Positions 37,380 through 46,316 of a stretch of 64,000 nt of DNA are shown here, piece after piece. Source of the DNA: Roseobacter sp. SK209-2-6 (GTDB taxonomy: Bacteria > Pseudomonadota > Alphaproteobacteria > Rhodobacterales > Rhodobacteraceae). Position numbers and translations under genes: made by a program. The DNA lies in the NCBI RefSeq assembly GCF_000169455.1, contig NZ_AAYC01000006.1, positions 124,001 to 188,000 of the forward strand, written 5' to 3'. Position 1 is the first letter of the stretch, and the number at the start of each line of letters is the position of its first letter. The notes below the pieces were generated by a model. That model searched no databases. It saw nothing but the letters and a program-made list of their open reading frames with translations, and was not told the DNA's origin.

Positions 37380-38072
37380 TTATTGGAGAGGCTTGCTGTC
37401 CGGCTTGGGAAGAGACTTGGGCTTTTCTTGCTCAGCAATTTTTTTGTATCCGTCTACTTTCCTTTCGGTAACTGTCCTGGCTGTTTCAATCGCTTCCGCA
37501 ATCGGCTGCGCATCCTCGCCAAATTTTTTTACCAAGCCTGATACATCAGCCGCCGCAGCTAGAAACGCTTTGAAACCGGATATCTCCTTGTAGAGTTCAT
37601 TCTCCACATCAGAAATTCTATGATTGATTCTGCGTTTGTGATCTTGGGATAAAAAGTCGGCCTCGTCGGTTAATATCCGTGCCTTTGAGAGGAGATCTCT
37701 TATTTTTCCCTTTTCGCTATCAGATAACTTAGCTTGATCGAAAGAGGAAATGCAATCTTGATCTAGGAAGTGTTTTTCAAAACCCGAAAGATACAGCGAT
37801 TCTTGAACTCTTTCAATATCTTCTCGATATTCATTGGCGGATTGCTGATCTTCAAATTCCAGATTGCCTTTCGCAATTTCCTGTAAATCCTCGTCATCTA
37901 TTCTTTGAATTACTATGGCGGCGGCGCGCGCCAATAAACGAATTTCCGAAGTTTGCTTGTAATTTAGTTCTCTTATTTTTTCGTTGGTGTGTGGAACTAC
38001 TTCAAGCATCGCGATTAATAGCTCACTTAGCGCGTCTTCTGGTTTTCGTGGTAGCGCCTTTAAATCAAACAT
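37380..38072 (-). CDS. Orphan hypothetical protein with helical/coiled-coil content
   Basis: Unrecognised. The 230-residue product is almost all predicted helix, charged, with heptad-like stretches (EYREDIERVQESLYL, HKRRINHRISDVENELYKEI), no signal peptide and no clear membrane segment, ending in a Lys/Pro-rich tail. The coding sequence is visibly richer in A and T than its neighbours, with many ATT, TTT and AAA codons, which suggests recent acquisition. It sits 27 bases downstream of parE on the same strand, so it may read through from parE. No function is proposed. Confidence 0.7.
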   Translation of the reverse strand: MFDLKALPRKPEDALSELLIAMLEVVPHTNEKIRELNYKQTSEIRLLARAAAIVIQRIDDEDLQEIAKGNLEFEDQQSANEYREDIERVQESLYLSGFEKHFLDQDCISSFDQAKLSDSEKGKIRDLLSKARILTDEADFLSQDHKRRINHRISDVENELYKEISGFKAFLAAAADVSGLVKKFGEDAQPIAEAIETARTVTERKVDGYKKIAEQEKPKSLPKPDSKPLQ

Positions 38073-38099
38073 CTTCGTCTCTTTTGTTTTCCTGAGGTA

Positions 38100-40058
38100 T
38101 CAAACATCCAGCTCCTCCACGAACTTCGCATTTTCCTGGATATACTGGAAGCGGAGTTCGGGTTTCTTGCCCATCAGGCGCTCGACCAGATCACCTGTCT
38201 CGCCGGGCTCATCCTCATCAATTGTGACGCGGATCAGTTTGCGGGTGGTCGGGTCCATGGTGGTCTCTTTCAGGTCCTTGGCGTCCATTTCGCCAAGCCC
38301 CTTGAAGCGGGAGACATCAATCTTGCCTTTGCCGCCCAAACCTTTCTCTAACCATTTGTCGCGCTCAGCCTCGTCCAGGCAATAGACGCGCTTGGCTCCC
38401 TGGGTCAGGCGGAACAGCGGTGGACAGGCCAGATACAGATGGCCGCCATCGATTAGGGGCCGCATCTGGGTGAAGAAGAAGGTCATCAGCAGGCTGGCGA
38501 TATGGGCGCCGTCGACATCCGCATCGGTCATGATGATGATCTTGTCATAGCGCAGATCGTCCAGGTTGAACTTGGTACCCAGCCCAACGCCCAGCGCCTC
38601 ACAAAGATCGTTGATCTCAGCGTTGGAGCCCAGCTTGTTGGAGGCCGCACCCAGCACGTTCAGGATTTTACCCTTCAGCGGCAAGAGCGCCTGATTGACC
38701 CGGTTGCGCGCGCCCTTGCCAGAGCCACCGGCCGAGTCGCCCTCCACAATGAACAGTTCAGTGCCCGAGCGGTCCTTGGAGGTGCAATCAGTGAGCTTGC
38801 CGGGCAGGCGTAGTTTCTTGGTAGCGCTCTTGCGTTGAGTTTCCTTCTCCTGCCTGCGGCGCAGGCGTTCCTCGGCGCGCAGGATCAGGAAATCGAGGAT
38901 GGCGCCGGCCGATTTGGTATCCGCCGCAAGCCAGTTGTCGAAATGGTCACGAACCGAGTTTTCGACCATCTTGCTAGCAGATTCGGTGGAGAGGCGGTCC
39001 TTGGTTTGGCCGACAAAAGCCGGGTCAGCAATAAAGCAGGAGACCAGCGCGCAGCCGCCCGCCATCAGGTCGTCACGGGTAATCTGCCCCGCCTTCTTGT
39101 TGCCGACCAGCTCGCCATAGGCCTTGATGCCCTTTAGGATCGCAGACCAGAAACCCGCGACATGCGTCCCGCCCTCGGGCGTTGGGACGGTGTTACAGTA
39201 ACTTTGGGTGAACCCGTCGCGCGATGGCGTCCAGTTGATCGCCCATTCCACATAACCCGGCTCGCCGAATTTCTCACGGAATTCCACTTTACCGGCAAAG
39301 GGTTGGTCTGCGTAGATGGAGGATTTGCCCAGCACCTCTGTCAGATAGTCCTTGAGGCCGCCTGGGAAGTGGAAAGTGGCCTCGGTCGGGGTCTCATTAT
39401 CGTCAATCTCTGATTTCCAGCGGATTTCGACGCCAGAGAACAGGTAGGCCTTGGAGCGCACCAGGGTAAAGAGGCGCTTGGGCTTGAAACGATGATGGCC
39501 GAAAATTTCCTCATCCGCGTGGAAGGTCACAAATGTCCCGCGCTTGTTCGGTGCAGCGCCGATCTTCTCCACCCCACCCAGTGGAAGGCCACGGGAGAAG
39601 CGCTGCTCAAAGAGCTCCTTGTTCTTGGCGACCTGAACCACCATGGAATCCGACAGCGCGTTCACGACGGAAGAGCCGACACCGTGCAGACCGCCAGAAG
39701 TCTGATAGGCCTTACCTGAGAATTTGCCGCCTGCATGCAGGGTGCAGAGGATCACCTCCAGCGCAGATTTGTCCGGGAACTTGGGGTGCGGATCGATCGG
39801 GATGCCGCGGCCGTTATCCGAGATGGTCACCGAGAAATCGGAATGCAGCGTCACCTCGATACGGTTGGCATGGCCTGCGACCGCCTCATCCATCGAGTTG
39901 TCGAGGATCTCCGCCACCATATGGTGAAGCGCGCGCTCATCGGTGCCGCCGATATACATGCCAGGTCTCTGGCGAACCGGTTCCAGCCCCTCAAGCACTT
40001 CGATTGAGGAGGCGTCATAGGTCTCGGATGCGGGCGTGCTGAGAAGGTCGTTGGCCAT
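38100..40058 (-). CDS. parE: DNA topoisomerase IV subunit B
   Basis: The ATPase subunit of topoisomerase IV, which unlinks daughter chromosomes together with ParC. The protein is 652 residues. The GHKL ATP-binding domain contains EILDNSMDEAV near 51-61 and the DNGRGIPIDPHPK region. The TOPRIM domain has EGDSAGG near 440 and DADVDG near 511. The length and lack of the gyrase-specific insert separate it from GyrB. parC is not in the window. Confidence 0.95.
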   Translation of the reverse strand: MANDLLSTPASETYDASSIEVLEGLEPVRQRPGMYIGGTDERALHHMVAEILDNSMDEAVAGHANRIEVTLHSDFSVTISDNGRGIPIDPHPKFPDKSALEVILCTLHAGGKFSGKAYQTSGGLHGVGSSVVNALSDSMVVQVAKNKELFEQRFSRGLPLGGVEKIGAAPNKRGTFVTFHADEEIFGHHRFKPKRLFTLVRSKAYLFSGVEIRWKSEIDDNETPTEATFHFPGGLKDYLTEVLGKSSIYADQPFAGKVEFREKFGEPGYVEWAINWTPSRDGFTQSYCNTVPTPEGGTHVAGFWSAILKGIKAYGELVGNKKAGQITRDDLMAGGCALVSCFIADPAFVGQTKDRLSTESASKMVENSVRDHFDNWLAADTKSAGAILDFLILRAEERLRRRQEKETQRKSATKKLRLPGKLTDCTSKDRSGTELFIVEGDSAGGSGKGARNRVNQALLPLKGKILNVLGAASNKLGSNAEINDLCEALGVGLGTKFNLDDLRYDKIIIMTDADVDGAHIASLLMTFFFTQMRPLIDGGHLYLACPPLFRLTQGAKRVYCLDEAERDKWLEKGLGGKGKIDVSRFKGLGEMDAKDLKETTMDPTTRKLIRVTIDEDEPGETGDLVERLMGKKPELRFQYIQENAKFVEELDV

Positions 40059-40201
40059 CGGCGGGAGCTGCTCTCTTCCTTAGTTTTGATTGCCGTCATT
40101 ATGGCAGGTGTTGTGCCTATGGGAAAGGGCTCCGCAAGACCTGTGGAAAACTCCCCGCTTTTATGGCAAGAGGCAGCCGCGGCTGAACAAAGGGGCATAG
40201 C

Positions 40202-41632
40202 ATGGCGTATTCAGGACTGGACCCGCAGGATTGGGAGGCGTTCCGGGCCAAGGCGCATCAGATGCTGGATGCGGCCGTGGATCAGATGGCCGATGCCGCC
40301 GGGCGACCCTGGCAGCCGCTGCCGGAGGATCTCTCAACCCGCTACGCCATTGGACAGTCCGGCGATCTGGTCAAGCGCCTAACGGAGGACGTGCTGCCGC
40401 ATCACGGCGGCAATATCCATCCGCGCTTCTGGGGCTGGGTGCAGGGCACCGGCCTGGCCTCTGACCTGCTGGCTTCGATGGCCTCGGCGGCGGTGAATGC
40501 CAATCTCGGCGGCCGCAATCACGGCGCCAATGAGATGGAGCGGGTTGTCATTGACTGGACACGCAGCAGGATGGGCCTGCCGGAGGGGGCCAGCGGTGTC
40601 TTTGTCACCGGCACCTCTCAGGCAACGGTGCTGAGCTTCCAGGCCGCCCGGGTGCGGGCTTTAGAGGGCCTGCGCCGCTACGGCCAAGACGGACGCCGCC
40701 TCACCGCCTACGCCGGTGCCGGGGTGCATAATGCCACCTCAAAAGCGCTGGAGCTTTTGGGCATTGGCAGCGGGAACCTGCGCAGCGTGCCGCTGCTTGA
40801 CGGCCGGATCGACTCCGAGGCGCTGCGGCACATGGTGCAGGAGGACCGCAAGGCCGGCGCCCTGCCCTTCCTGCTGGTCGGCACAGCGGGTTCGGTCGAC
40901 CTCGGTCTGTTCGATGATCTGAACGCGCTTGCGGATGCCGCGGCAGAGGAGAAACTCTGGCTGCATGTGGACGGTGCCTTTGGCGCCTGGACCCGGCTGG
41001 CGGAACAGCCCTACAGGGGTTTGAGCGACGGGATCGGGCGTGCTGACAGTATCGCACTGGATTTCCACAAGTGGTTTTACGTCGGTTATGACTGCGGCTT
41101 GTGCCTGATGCGCAGCGAGGATGAGCACCGCGCCGGTTTTGCCGCCCGCCCAGCCTATCTGGAAGGGGCTGCCCGGGGGCTGGCCGGGGGCGAGCCCTGG
41201 TTCTGCGACTACGGCATCGACCTCAGCCGGGGCAACCGGGCGATCAAGGTCTGGGCCGCGCTGGAAATGTTCGGCGAAGAGGCCTTTGCCCGCGCCATCA
41301 CTGAAAACTGCCGTCAGGCGGCGCTGATGGCTGATCTGGTCACCGCTGAACCGGATATGGCCCTGGCCCATCCGGTGGTTTCAAATATCTGCGCCTTCAC
41401 CGCCCGCCGCGATCTGCCGCCGGAGGCTCAGTCGCGCCTGAATTCGGAGATTGCCCAAAACCTGCAGGAAAGCGGCGAGGCCGTCTTCTCCACCACCCGC
41501 GCAGGAGGGGTTCAGGTCCTGCGCGCCGCCATCGCCAACCACCGCACCCGGGAAAGCGATATCCGCGCCGCCATCGCTGCGGTTTCAAGGGAGGCAAGCG
41601 ATCTGCAACTTCCAGACACTTGCGCAGGATAG
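40202..41632 (+). CDS. PLP-dependent aromatic amino acid decarboxylase-like protein
   Basis: A 476-residue group II decarboxylase of the aromatic-L-amino-acid/tyrosine decarboxylase type. The PLP lysine is Lys290 in LDFHKWFYVGYDCG, with the HVDGAFGAW Asp upstream and NLGGRNHGANEMERVVIDW near the N terminus. The substrate could be tryptophan, tyrosine, DOPA or another amino acid. The coding sequence is distinctly more G+C-rich by eye (GCC, CCG, CTG codons) than its neighbours, consistent with transfer from a higher-GC relative. It stands alone, divergent from parE. Confidence 0.9.
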   Translation: MAYSGLDPQDWEAFRAKAHQMLDAAVDQMADAAGRPWQPLPEDLSTRYAIGQSGDLVKRLTEDVLPHHGGNIHPRFWGWVQGTGLASDLLASMASAAVNANLGGRNHGANEMERVVIDWTRSRMGLPEGASGVFVTGTSQATVLSFQAARVRALEGLRRYGQDGRRLTAYAGAGVHNATSKALELLGIGSGNLRSVPLLDGRIDSEALRHMVQEDRKAGALPFLLVGTAGSVDLGLFDDLNALADAAAEEKLWLHVDGAFGAWTRLAEQPYRGLSDGIGRADSIALDFHKWFYVGYDCGLCLMRSEDEHRAGFAARPAYLEGAARGLAGGEPWFCDYGIDLSRGNRAIKVWAALEMFGEEAFARAITENCRQAALMADLVTAEPDMALAHPVVSNICAFTARRDLPPEAQSRLNSEIAQNLQESGEAVFSTTRAGGVQVLRAAIANHRTRESDIRAAIAAVSREASDLQLPDTCAG

Positions 41633-41639
41633 AAGTTCG

Positions 41640-42083
41640 CTAGTTCTGGTGACCGGAATGCCCCTCCTCGAAATCCCAAACTTTGTTTCGGAATCCCGTT
41701 TCAAGAAAGACAAAGACCTTCTCTAAGTCAGTGTTCTTTGGGACATCCACCGAATAGAGATCGTAGCCAAAACTTCCCTGCTCATAGGTGCAGCCCTCCG
41801 CCGCAATCGGGGCCCAATACCGATGGAAGAGATCTTTTTCAGCCTCTTCAAGCAAAATGATCCGATACGTCGAATGCCCCGACGGGGCCAAGATGCGCTC
41901 AAACACCAAAGCATCATCTTCTTTTATGGCTTGAACCTGATCTTTATAGCTCAAGCCTCTGCCGAAAAAGGGTGAATTCTCCAGCCTAAAGCGATCGGGA
42001 CCGAGCCTCGTCACCCATAAGCTTTCCATCGAATAGCCATGCCAGGCATCCTCTGGAAGCCGGATGTGCATTTTCTCCATCAA
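41640..42083 (-). CDS. DUF4265 domain protein
   Basis: A 147-residue protein with the DUF4265 pattern: ESLWVTRLGPDRFRLENSPF, then FGRGLSYKDQVQA, LAPSGHSTYRIIL and a C-terminal GCTYEQGSFGYDLYSVDVPKN part. The family has no established function and is often found as a single-domain protein. It converges on the decarboxylase gene with seven bases between their ends. No partner gene is obvious. Confidence 0.75.
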   Translation of the reverse strand: MMEKMHIRLPEDAWHGYSMESLWVTRLGPDRFRLENSPFFGRGLSYKDQVQAIKEDDALVFERILAPSGHSTYRIILLEEAEKDLFHRYWAPIAAEGCTYEQGSFGYDLYSVDVPKNTDLEKVFVFLETGFRNKVWDFEEGHSGHQN

Positions 42084-42234
42084 CTGCGTTTTCTCCCCAA
42101 TATCCGGCTACTCCGGCAATGCCCAAAATCTATAAACGCAATTGCTATTGATCAAACAGCAGATGACGTGCCGTTTTTGCTTCTTCACGCGCTACCTTTG
42201 CGTATTCTCGCTTGAATAACAAAGGGAGAACCAC

Positions 42235-42843
42235 ATGGCCTGGATCAAAACCGTTCCGTTTGAGGAAGCCACCGGGAAGCTGAGAAAACTCTATGACCGG
42301 GTGACCGGGCCGGGTGGCAATGTCGACAACATCATGATGATGCACTCGCTGCGGCCACATTCGATGGAGGGCCATATGGCTCTCTATAAGAATGTGCTGC
42401 ATCACACCGGCAATCAGATCCCCAAGTGGTTCCTAGAGGTTCTCGGGGTTTGGGTCTCCTCACTGAACGACTGCGCCTATTGCGTCGAACATCACTTTGC
42501 CGGGCTGCAGCGCCTCTTGCGAGATGAGGAGAAAGGACTGGCAATCCGATCCGCAATCGAAGAGCGCACCCCTGAGAAGGCGCCTCTGGATGCCGCGCAG
42601 AAATGCGCGCTGGCCTATGCCCGCAAACTGACCGAGGCCCCAGCCTCTCTCCATGAGGAGGATGTGAAGGCGCTGCGTGCGGCCGGGTATGACGATGGTG
42701 AAATCCTGGAGATCAACCAGGTGACTGCCTATTTCTCTTATGCCAACCGCACCGTCCTGGGCCTGGGCTGTTCCACCAAGGGCGATGTCCTGGGGTTGAG
42801 CCCAAATAACTCTGAGAATCCAGATGACTGGGGCCACAAATAG
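42235..42843 (+). CDS. AhpD-like peroxidase-related (carboxymuconolactone decarboxylase fold) protein
   Basis: A 202-residue protein of the uncharacterised peroxidase-related group within the AhpD/CMD family. The redox motif is Cys80-Ala-Tyr-Cys83 followed by Val-Glu-His86-His87, matching the CxxC-x2-H proton relay of AhpD. It probably reduces peroxides or other oxidants with a thiol partner not identified here. The ATG at 42235 follows AGGGAGAACC. It is monocistronic. Confidence 0.88.
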   Translation: MAWIKTVPFEEATGKLRKLYDRVTGPGGNVDNIMMMHSLRPHSMEGHMALYKNVLHHTGNQIPKWFLEVLGVWVSSLNDCAYCVEHHFAGLQRLLRDEEKGLAIRSAIEERTPEKAPLDAAQKCALAYARKLTEAPASLHEEDVKALRAAGYDDGEILEINQVTAYFSYANRTVLGLGCSTKGDVLGLSPNNSENPDDWGHK

Positions 42844-42936
42844 ACCAAGACTGCAGTTAACACTGCTGTGAAGCCTGTTGCTCGATAGAGATGTGCTTCC
42901 TAGTCTGAGGGGCAAAGCCTCAGCCAGGAGCACATC

Positions 42937-43701
42937 ATGAGTTTTATCGCCGAAAACCAGTTGGTTTTGATTCTGGCTTTCTTTCTGGCGGGTCTTGGCG
43001 GCACAGCGCTCCTGTTTCGCAAACCCGCCGGACACAGAGCCTGGAAACTTGCAGACCTGGTCTGGGTGATCCTAGGGGGTTTTGGCGCTTTGGTGGCGGT
43101 CATCGCGGGGATCTATAAATCCGACAGTAGCCATCTGGAACGCCAGATTGATGTGGCCTATGCCGCCATCGCCGCCTTTGACCGGGATGCTGCCCGCTTT
43201 CGCCTGCGGTTTTGCGACCCGGCCTATGATGGCGACATCGCGGTCCTATGCGAGAAAATCGAGTTTCTCTCGGCCTCGACCGCAGGCAATGCGGAACTGC
43301 CACTCTTTGTTGCTGTCACGGATGAGGTTTCACCGCTGCAGGGGCTGAGCTTCTTGTTTGGCGGTCGCAATGACGCGGACCAAATGAAAGAGATGGCAGC
43401 AAAGGCCGAGGCCTTTGACCCGGAGGCCTTTCTGGTCTTTGCGGCGCTGGATGAGCCGACCCAGGCCGCGGTAGAGACCATGCGGCGCAAAGTTCCAACA
43501 ATCGCCGGTGATTTCCTGATCCTGGCACGGGCCTATGACGAGTTAATCGAGCAGATCCGCCGACTTAAGGAAGAATGGGAATATCTTCAGGAAAACGCCT
43601 ACATCTTGATGTTGCAGCTTTTTGCCCTTTGCCTTGTAGCCTTTGCCGCCCCCTTTCGTCTGGGTAAATCCCTGGTGGAGTTGCGACCCTTCCGTCGCTA
43701 G
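42937..43701 (+). CDS. Hypothetical membrane protein
   Basis: Not recognised. The 254-residue protein has two N-terminal membrane segments (about 7-27 and 40-62), a soluble middle of about 150 residues with a helical, acidic character and two cysteines (RFCDP and VLCEK), then a coiled stretch (LIEQIRRLKEEWEYLQENA) and a third membrane segment near 222-240. The layout suggests an inner membrane protein with a large extracytoplasmic or cytoplasmic domain. It precedes the hotdog thioesterase gene on the same strand by 29 bases. Confidence 0.75.
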   Translation: MSFIAENQLVLILAFFLAGLGGTALLFRKPAGHRAWKLADLVWVILGGFGALVAVIAGIYKSDSSHLERQIDVAYAAIAAFDRDAARFRLRFCDPAYDGDIAVLCEKIEFLSASTAGNAELPLFVAVTDEVSPLQGLSFLFGGRNDADQMKEMAAKAEAFDPEAFLVFAALDEPTQAAVETMRRKVPTIAGDFLILARAYDELIEQIRRLKEEWEYLQENAYILMLQLFALCLVAFAAPFRLGKSLVELRPFRR

Positions 43702-43730
43702 TCTGTTTGAAACCCCAGGAGGTAGAGCAG

Positions 43731-44153
43731 ATGACGGAACAGAGCGAGTTGCCCCTTCAGGATGCTGAACAGCTCCTCCAGGACAATTTTGCTGAATGGG
43801 TGAAAGCACTCGACCTTTCGATAGAGAGCTTCACGCCCAAAGCCGTAGTGCTGCGCATGCCGCTGGCCCCGCATCTGGCGCGGGTCGGTGGCATCGTTTC
43901 AGGCCAAGCTCTTGCCGCCCTTGCAGATACGGCCATGGTCCTCTCTGCCGTTGCCCATGCAGGTGAAATGAAGCTCTTTGCTACAACGGATCTGCATACG
44001 CAGTTCCTGCGTCCCGGCACCGGTACAGCCATCCTCTGTGGTGCTGAGGTTGTGCGGGCCGGAAAATCCCTGGTCTTTGCCCGCGCAGCGATGGAAGAGG
44101 AAGATAGTGGCAAAGTGGTTGCCACCGCAACCGCCACTTTCTTTGTGCCCTAG
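43731..44153 (+). CDS. PaaI-type hotdog thioesterase
   Basis: A 140-residue hotdog-fold protein like PaaI and related acyl-CoA thioesterases. Typical parts are MPLAPHLARVGGIVSGQALA with the GG-IVSGQ helix start, the LADTAM helix and the TTDLHTQFLRP strand. The catalytic Asn/Asp-Gly position is occupied by the VGGIVSG type segment. Substrate unknown. AGGAGG precedes the ATG at 43731 at a good distance, so an upstream start at 43707 is rejected. It probably shares a transcript with the neighbouring tag-like gene. Confidence 0.85.
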   Translation: MTEQSELPLQDAEQLLQDNFAEWVKALDLSIESFTPKAVVLRMPLAPHLARVGGIVSGQALAALADTAMVLSAVAHAGEMKLFATTDLHTQFLRPGTGTAILCGAEVVRAGKSLVFARAAMEEEDSGKVVATATATFFVP

Positions 44154-44184
44154 AGCCACCTGATCCTGGAAAAAGGCCCTTAAC

Positions 44185-44841
44185 ATGCGCAGTTTTGATG
44201 AAATTTTTGAAATTTCTGCCGCCCGTCATGGCGGCACTGACGCTCTGGAAGCCAAACTGCAAAAGCCAGATCCGAAGGTCTCCAAACTGCCAGAGGATCG
44301 CTGGCTGGCCCATATGACGCGCTGCATTTTTCAGGCTGGCTTTAGCTGGAAAGTGATAGAGGCCAAATGGTCTGGATTCGAAGCGGCATTCCACGGGTTC
44401 GAGATTGCACGCAATGCCTTCATGGATGAGGAAGCCTTTGACAGCCTGCTTTCCAACAAAGAAATCATCCGCAACGGCGCCAAGATCCAGGCAGTACGTG
44501 ACAACGCCGCCTTTCTGCTGGACCTGCGCAACGAGGGAGGTGTTGGCGAGATCCTGGGGAACTGGCCTGCCGAAGACTTCTGCGGGCTTTTGGAAATGCT
44601 CAAAAAACGCGGCAGTCGCCTCGGCGGCAATAGCGGACAGATGGCGATGCGGTTTGCGGGGCGTGACGGCTATGTCCTGTCACAGGATGTCACCGCCCGC
44701 TTGATAGCCGAAGGGATCATCGACAAGCCCGCCACCTCGAAACGTGCCATGCTGTCGGTTCAGGAGGCTTTCAATGCATGGCACAGTCAATCCGGTCGGT
44801 CGCTGTTGGAAATCAGCAAGACGCTGGCCTTCAGTTGCTGA
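44185..44841 (+). CDS. DNA-3-methyladenine glycosylase I-like protein
   Basis: A 218-residue protein of the Tag family of helix-hairpin-helix glycosylases, which excise 3-methyladenine from DNA. Recognisable are the FQAGFSWKVIEAKWSGFEAAF core (compare the FQAGLSW motif of Tag) and the later IIRNGAKIQAVRDNA helix. The N-terminal Cys and His residues that hold zinc in E. coli Tag are not obvious, so it belongs to a divergent branch and its activity needs demonstration. It follows the thioesterase gene by 31 bases. Confidence 0.75.
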   Translation: MRSFDEIFEISAARHGGTDALEAKLQKPDPKVSKLPEDRWLAHMTRCIFQAGFSWKVIEAKWSGFEAAFHGFEIARNAFMDEEAFDSLLSNKEIIRNGAKIQAVRDNAAFLLDLRNEGGVGEILGNWPAEDFCGLLEMLKKRGSRLGGNSGQMAMRFAGRDGYVLSQDVTARLIAEGIIDKPATSKRAMLSVQEAFNAWHSQSGRSLLEISKTLAFSC

Positions 44842-44927
44842 CGCTTTCTTGGACCTGGCAGGAAAAAATCCATAGCGTTGAGAATTCCTGTCTAGGCCTC
44901 AACGAAAGGCCAAGCTAGGGTCACACC

Positions 44928-45611
44928 ATGGTGCTGCGTTTTTGTCTGATCTTTTTGCTGCTTGCAGCCTGTGGTCGCCCCCTTAGCGAGACCGAACGCG
45001 CCTTTCTTTCCGACATCCACGGAGAGGGGATCAACCTGGACAAGGTTCGTCTGGTCAAGGGCGCCCCGGTTGCAGCCATTACCTTTCGTCGAAAACCCAG
45101 GCCGCGCGTCACCTGCCGCGAACGTATCTTACCGCCGGTCAGAAAAGAGGAGGTCATCACCTCCTCTCCGGCAGCGGTTGCCCTGTTCAACCGGATCTTT
45201 TTTGTCAAAGACTGGTATACTCAGAATTACCTCCCGGCCTATCCGGATAGGCTCTATCTGGTTGAAGCCATGCTCCTGGCGCATGAGATCACCCATGTCT
45301 GGCAGTGGCAGAATAGACGGCAAACCGGATATCATCCCCTGCGTGCAGCGGCCGAACACAGCGGCAATCCGGATCCCTATTTGTTTGAACTGAACGGCAG
45401 CCCGGATTTCCTGAGCTATGGCTATGAACAGCAGGGCGCCATTGTCGAGGAATATGTTTGTTGCCGCGCCCTCGCTCCGCAGGCCGCCCGCAGCAAACGC
45501 CTGCATGCCATGCTCAAAGACGTGATGCCGGTCCGGGATCTGCCTAAAGCGCCCGAAAGCGACGTCTATCTGCCCTGGAAAGAGGCTGAGATAGAAGGCA
45601 TCTGCTCCTAG
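44928..45611 (+). CDS. Putative lipoprotein with an HExxH metallopeptidase-like motif
   Basis: The 227-residue product has a short signal peptide with lipobox LLAAC (cysteine at 15). The middle shows AHEITHVWQWQNR with HEITH at 119-123, the zinc-binding HExxH arrangement, followed by YGYEQQGAIVEEY, where a downstream Glu could be the third ligand. The family is not recognised; related exported proteins in roseobacters are annotated as hypothetical. A membrane-anchored metalloprotease is possible but not proven. Confidence 0.72.
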   Translation: MVLRFCLIFLLLAACGRPLSETERAFLSDIHGEGINLDKVRLVKGAPVAAITFRRKPRPRVTCRERILPPVRKEEVITSSPAAVALFNRIFFVKDWYTQNYLPAYPDRLYLVEAMLLAHEITHVWQWQNRRQTGYHPLRAAAEHSGNPDPYLFELNGSPDFLSYGYEQQGAIVEEYVCCRALAPQAARSKRLHAMLKDVMPVRDLPKAPESDVYLPWKEAEIEGICS

Positions 45612-45643
45612 TTTCAACGACACATACCCATGACGTAAACCTA

Positions 45644-45698
45644 GTATCGAAGCCCAAATGATGGACCCGGTAGAAATACGGTCCGGAGGTTTTGATAC
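45644..45698 (+). promoter_or_regulatory. Two-tier stem structure upstream of a DMT transporter gene
   Basis: Arms 45644-45654 and 45688-45698 can pair over 11 positions with two G-U pairs. An inner stem GGACC/GGTCC (45663-45667 with 45680-45684) lies inside. It begins 32 bases after the lipoprotein gene and ends 71 before the transporter ATG. It may be a leader RNA element or a terminator. Confidence 0.35.
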
Positions 45699-45769
45699 TT
45701 GATCCTCGGCGGCCCTCCCTCTCTAGTTGGGAACTGCAGAAGACATGAGCCAAGGACAGGATCCTCAGA

Positions 45770-46204
45770 ATGCTACATTACGCGCTAATCATGCTGGCCG
45801 CTGGCCTTGGCATTCCGGTTCTTGCAGCGTTGAACGCCGCCCTGGGACAGTTCATCGGCTCTCCTGCTGCCTCTGGCGTTGTGCTCTTTGCAGTCGCCTT
45901 TCTTGCGGCACTTGCCTATTGCCTGATTAAAGGGCCCGCCGCTCTGATGCTCTTGCCGCAAGCTCCCAAGCATTTGTTTCTGGCCGGTCTTTTAGTGGCC
46001 TTCTATGTTCTTTCAATCACCCATGTAGCGCCGCATTTCGGGGTCGGAAATGCAGTTTTCTTTGTTTTGCTTGGCCAGTTGGTCAGCGCCGCAATCATTG
46101 ATCATTTCGGATTATTTGGCGCGCAGGTCAGTCCCCTCAGCATGACCCGCGCCGCTGGTATTTCGGTCATGGCTTTGGGGGTCTGGATCACTCAACTTGC
46201 CTAG
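45770..46204 (+). CDS. DMT-superfamily (DUF606/YdcZ-like) membrane transporter
   Basis: A 144-residue protein with about five membrane segments. The opening AGLGIPVLAALNAALGQFIG and the later HVAPHFGVGNAVFFVLLGQL, then DHFGLFG, are characteristic of the DUF606 branch of the drug/metabolite transporter superfamily, whose members work as half-size dimers. The substrate is unknown. It is preceded by the stem structure at 45644-45698. Confidence 0.85.
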   Translation: MLHYALIMLAAGLGIPVLAALNAALGQFIGSPAASGVVLFAVAFLAALAYCLIKGPAALMLLPQAPKHLFLAGLLVAFYVLSITHVAPHFGVGNAVFFVLLGQLVSAAIIDHFGLFGAQVSPLSMTRAAGISVMALGVWITQLA

Positions 46205-46316
46205 GCCCTCAGACCCGGATCAAGGTACAGGACTGCTCCCTTCTACCTAGTCTCCACTCATTGGAATCGAAGAGCCAAAGTAAAAAATGCGTTCTCGGCC
46301 CGCTTTGGCAGCCAGA

